From Aliarcobacter sp. (lineage in GTDB: Bacteria > Campylobacterota > Campylobacteria > Campylobacterales > Arcobacteraceae), in the NCBI GenBank assembly GCA_028690445.1, contig JAQVBE010000010.1:36217-100216 (forward strand): DNA of 64,000 nt, in the 5' to 3' direction. Made by a program: the position numbers and the translations under genes. Shown piece by piece: positions 63,755 through 64,000 of this stretch. The notes below the pieces were generated by a model, which was given only the letters and a program-made list of their open reading frames with translations, had not been told where the DNA came from and did not search any database. How positions within the stretch are numbered: position 1 is the stretch's first letter; every line of letters starts with the position of its first letter.

Positions 63755-64000
63755 GGATTTCTAATACTATAAAATTTCCATAATAATTAAAAATCACTTT
63801 ACTATTTATCGAATAAATTACTAAATTAACTAAATATTATACTAATCTAAAAATTTTATTTTTTTATATTGTTACTCAACTTTCGCACATAGTAAATCAT
63901 AAATTTCTATATAAAAGCTTCATTAAGTTCCATAAATAGGCACTTTTTGATATAATTGTATCGACCAAAACACTATTATAAAAGGCTTTTTTATGGAACT
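63755..64000 (+). other. End of window: non-coding region and start of another gene
   Basis: About 240 AT-rich bases. TATAAT (63951-63956) and AAAGG shortly before an ATG at 63994 suggest a gene starting there on the plus strand; only MEL is visible. The bases near 63876-63895 contain ACTTTCGCAC, which might belong to an insertion-sequence end, but the window stops before this can be judged. Confidence 0.3.

Noticed and set aside
56579..64000. A CRISPR array or a known restriction-modification or CBASS-type defence system
   Set aside because: No regularly spaced repeats with unique spacers are seen, and no nuclease, methylase or cyclase motifs occur in the island genes.

Overview
The window is very AT-rich and carries an Arcobacter-type flagellar gene set: two tandem FlgE-type hook genes, a FliY/FliN-like SpoA protein, a remote CheZ, FlhF and FlhG. 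It also has house-keeping genes in the style of Campylobacterota. I infer a member of the Arcobacter group (Aliarcobacter, Arcobacter or relatives). This rests on gene content and protein character only; no 16S rRNA gene is present.

Layout. (1) 1-19170, minus strand: one long flagellar and chemotaxis block, transcribed from a CheY-type regulator and a CheZ-like protein through flgF-flgB-fliF-fliG-fliH-fliN-flgD-two flgE genes-a PflA-like TPR protein-flaG-fliY-flgJ-flgN-like-flhF-flhG-fliE-flgC to a FliK-like gene that is cut by the window edge and interrupted by a frameshift at an A7 tract. (2) 19331-21535, plus strand: flgG, a lysine-rich protein and a membrane-anchored SPOR-like protein. 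(3) 21538-40397, mostly minus: rimM-khpA-rpsP-ffh, a pseudouridine synthase, waaA, a zinc-ribbon protein, a NIF3 protein, glyQ, a glutaredoxin-like protein, purE, a GT9-like glycosyltransferase, a U32 protein, a double-Cache/CZB chemoreceptor, recN-nadK and fusA-rpsG-rpsL. (4) 40647-56087: an MFS transporter, YwbE, a motA-motB operon with two extra genes, amtB-glnK, a TetR-controlled RND efflux operon and a very large hybrid sensor kinase with three periplasmic-binding-protein domains. (5) 56118-56519, minus: a tRNA operon (Thr-UGU, Gln-UUG, a degenerate initiator-tRNA copy, a terminator) that ends on its upstream side in a stray tRNA 3' end. (6) 56520-64000: an accessory island with a tyrosine recombinase, unknown genes, two lipoproteins, two HTH regulators and several small membrane proteins.

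The flagellar genes cover the MS ring and C ring (FliF, FliG, FliN, FliY), rod (FlgB, FlgC, FlgF, FlgG, FliE, FlgJ), hook (FlgD, two FlgE), placement control (FlhF, FlhG) and switching (CheY, CheZ). The stators are separate at 43-45 kb. FliM, FliI and flagellin are not in this window.

The most novel-looking item is in the island. A 13-bp operator-like motif, ATCTA-N3-TAGAT, occurs repeatedly in the intergenic region between a small HTH gene (63302) and a divergent, tightly packed six-gene operon of small membrane proteins (62951 to 61449). It occurs again at a perfect-consensus promoter 3.6 kb away, in front of another membrane-protein gene (59388). This looks like a self-contained, HTH-controlled membrane-protein regulon of unknown function. 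Other items worth checking are the FliM-like CheY-binding peptides repeated in the CheZ-like protein, the FliK frameshift, and the tRNA-linked island boundary.
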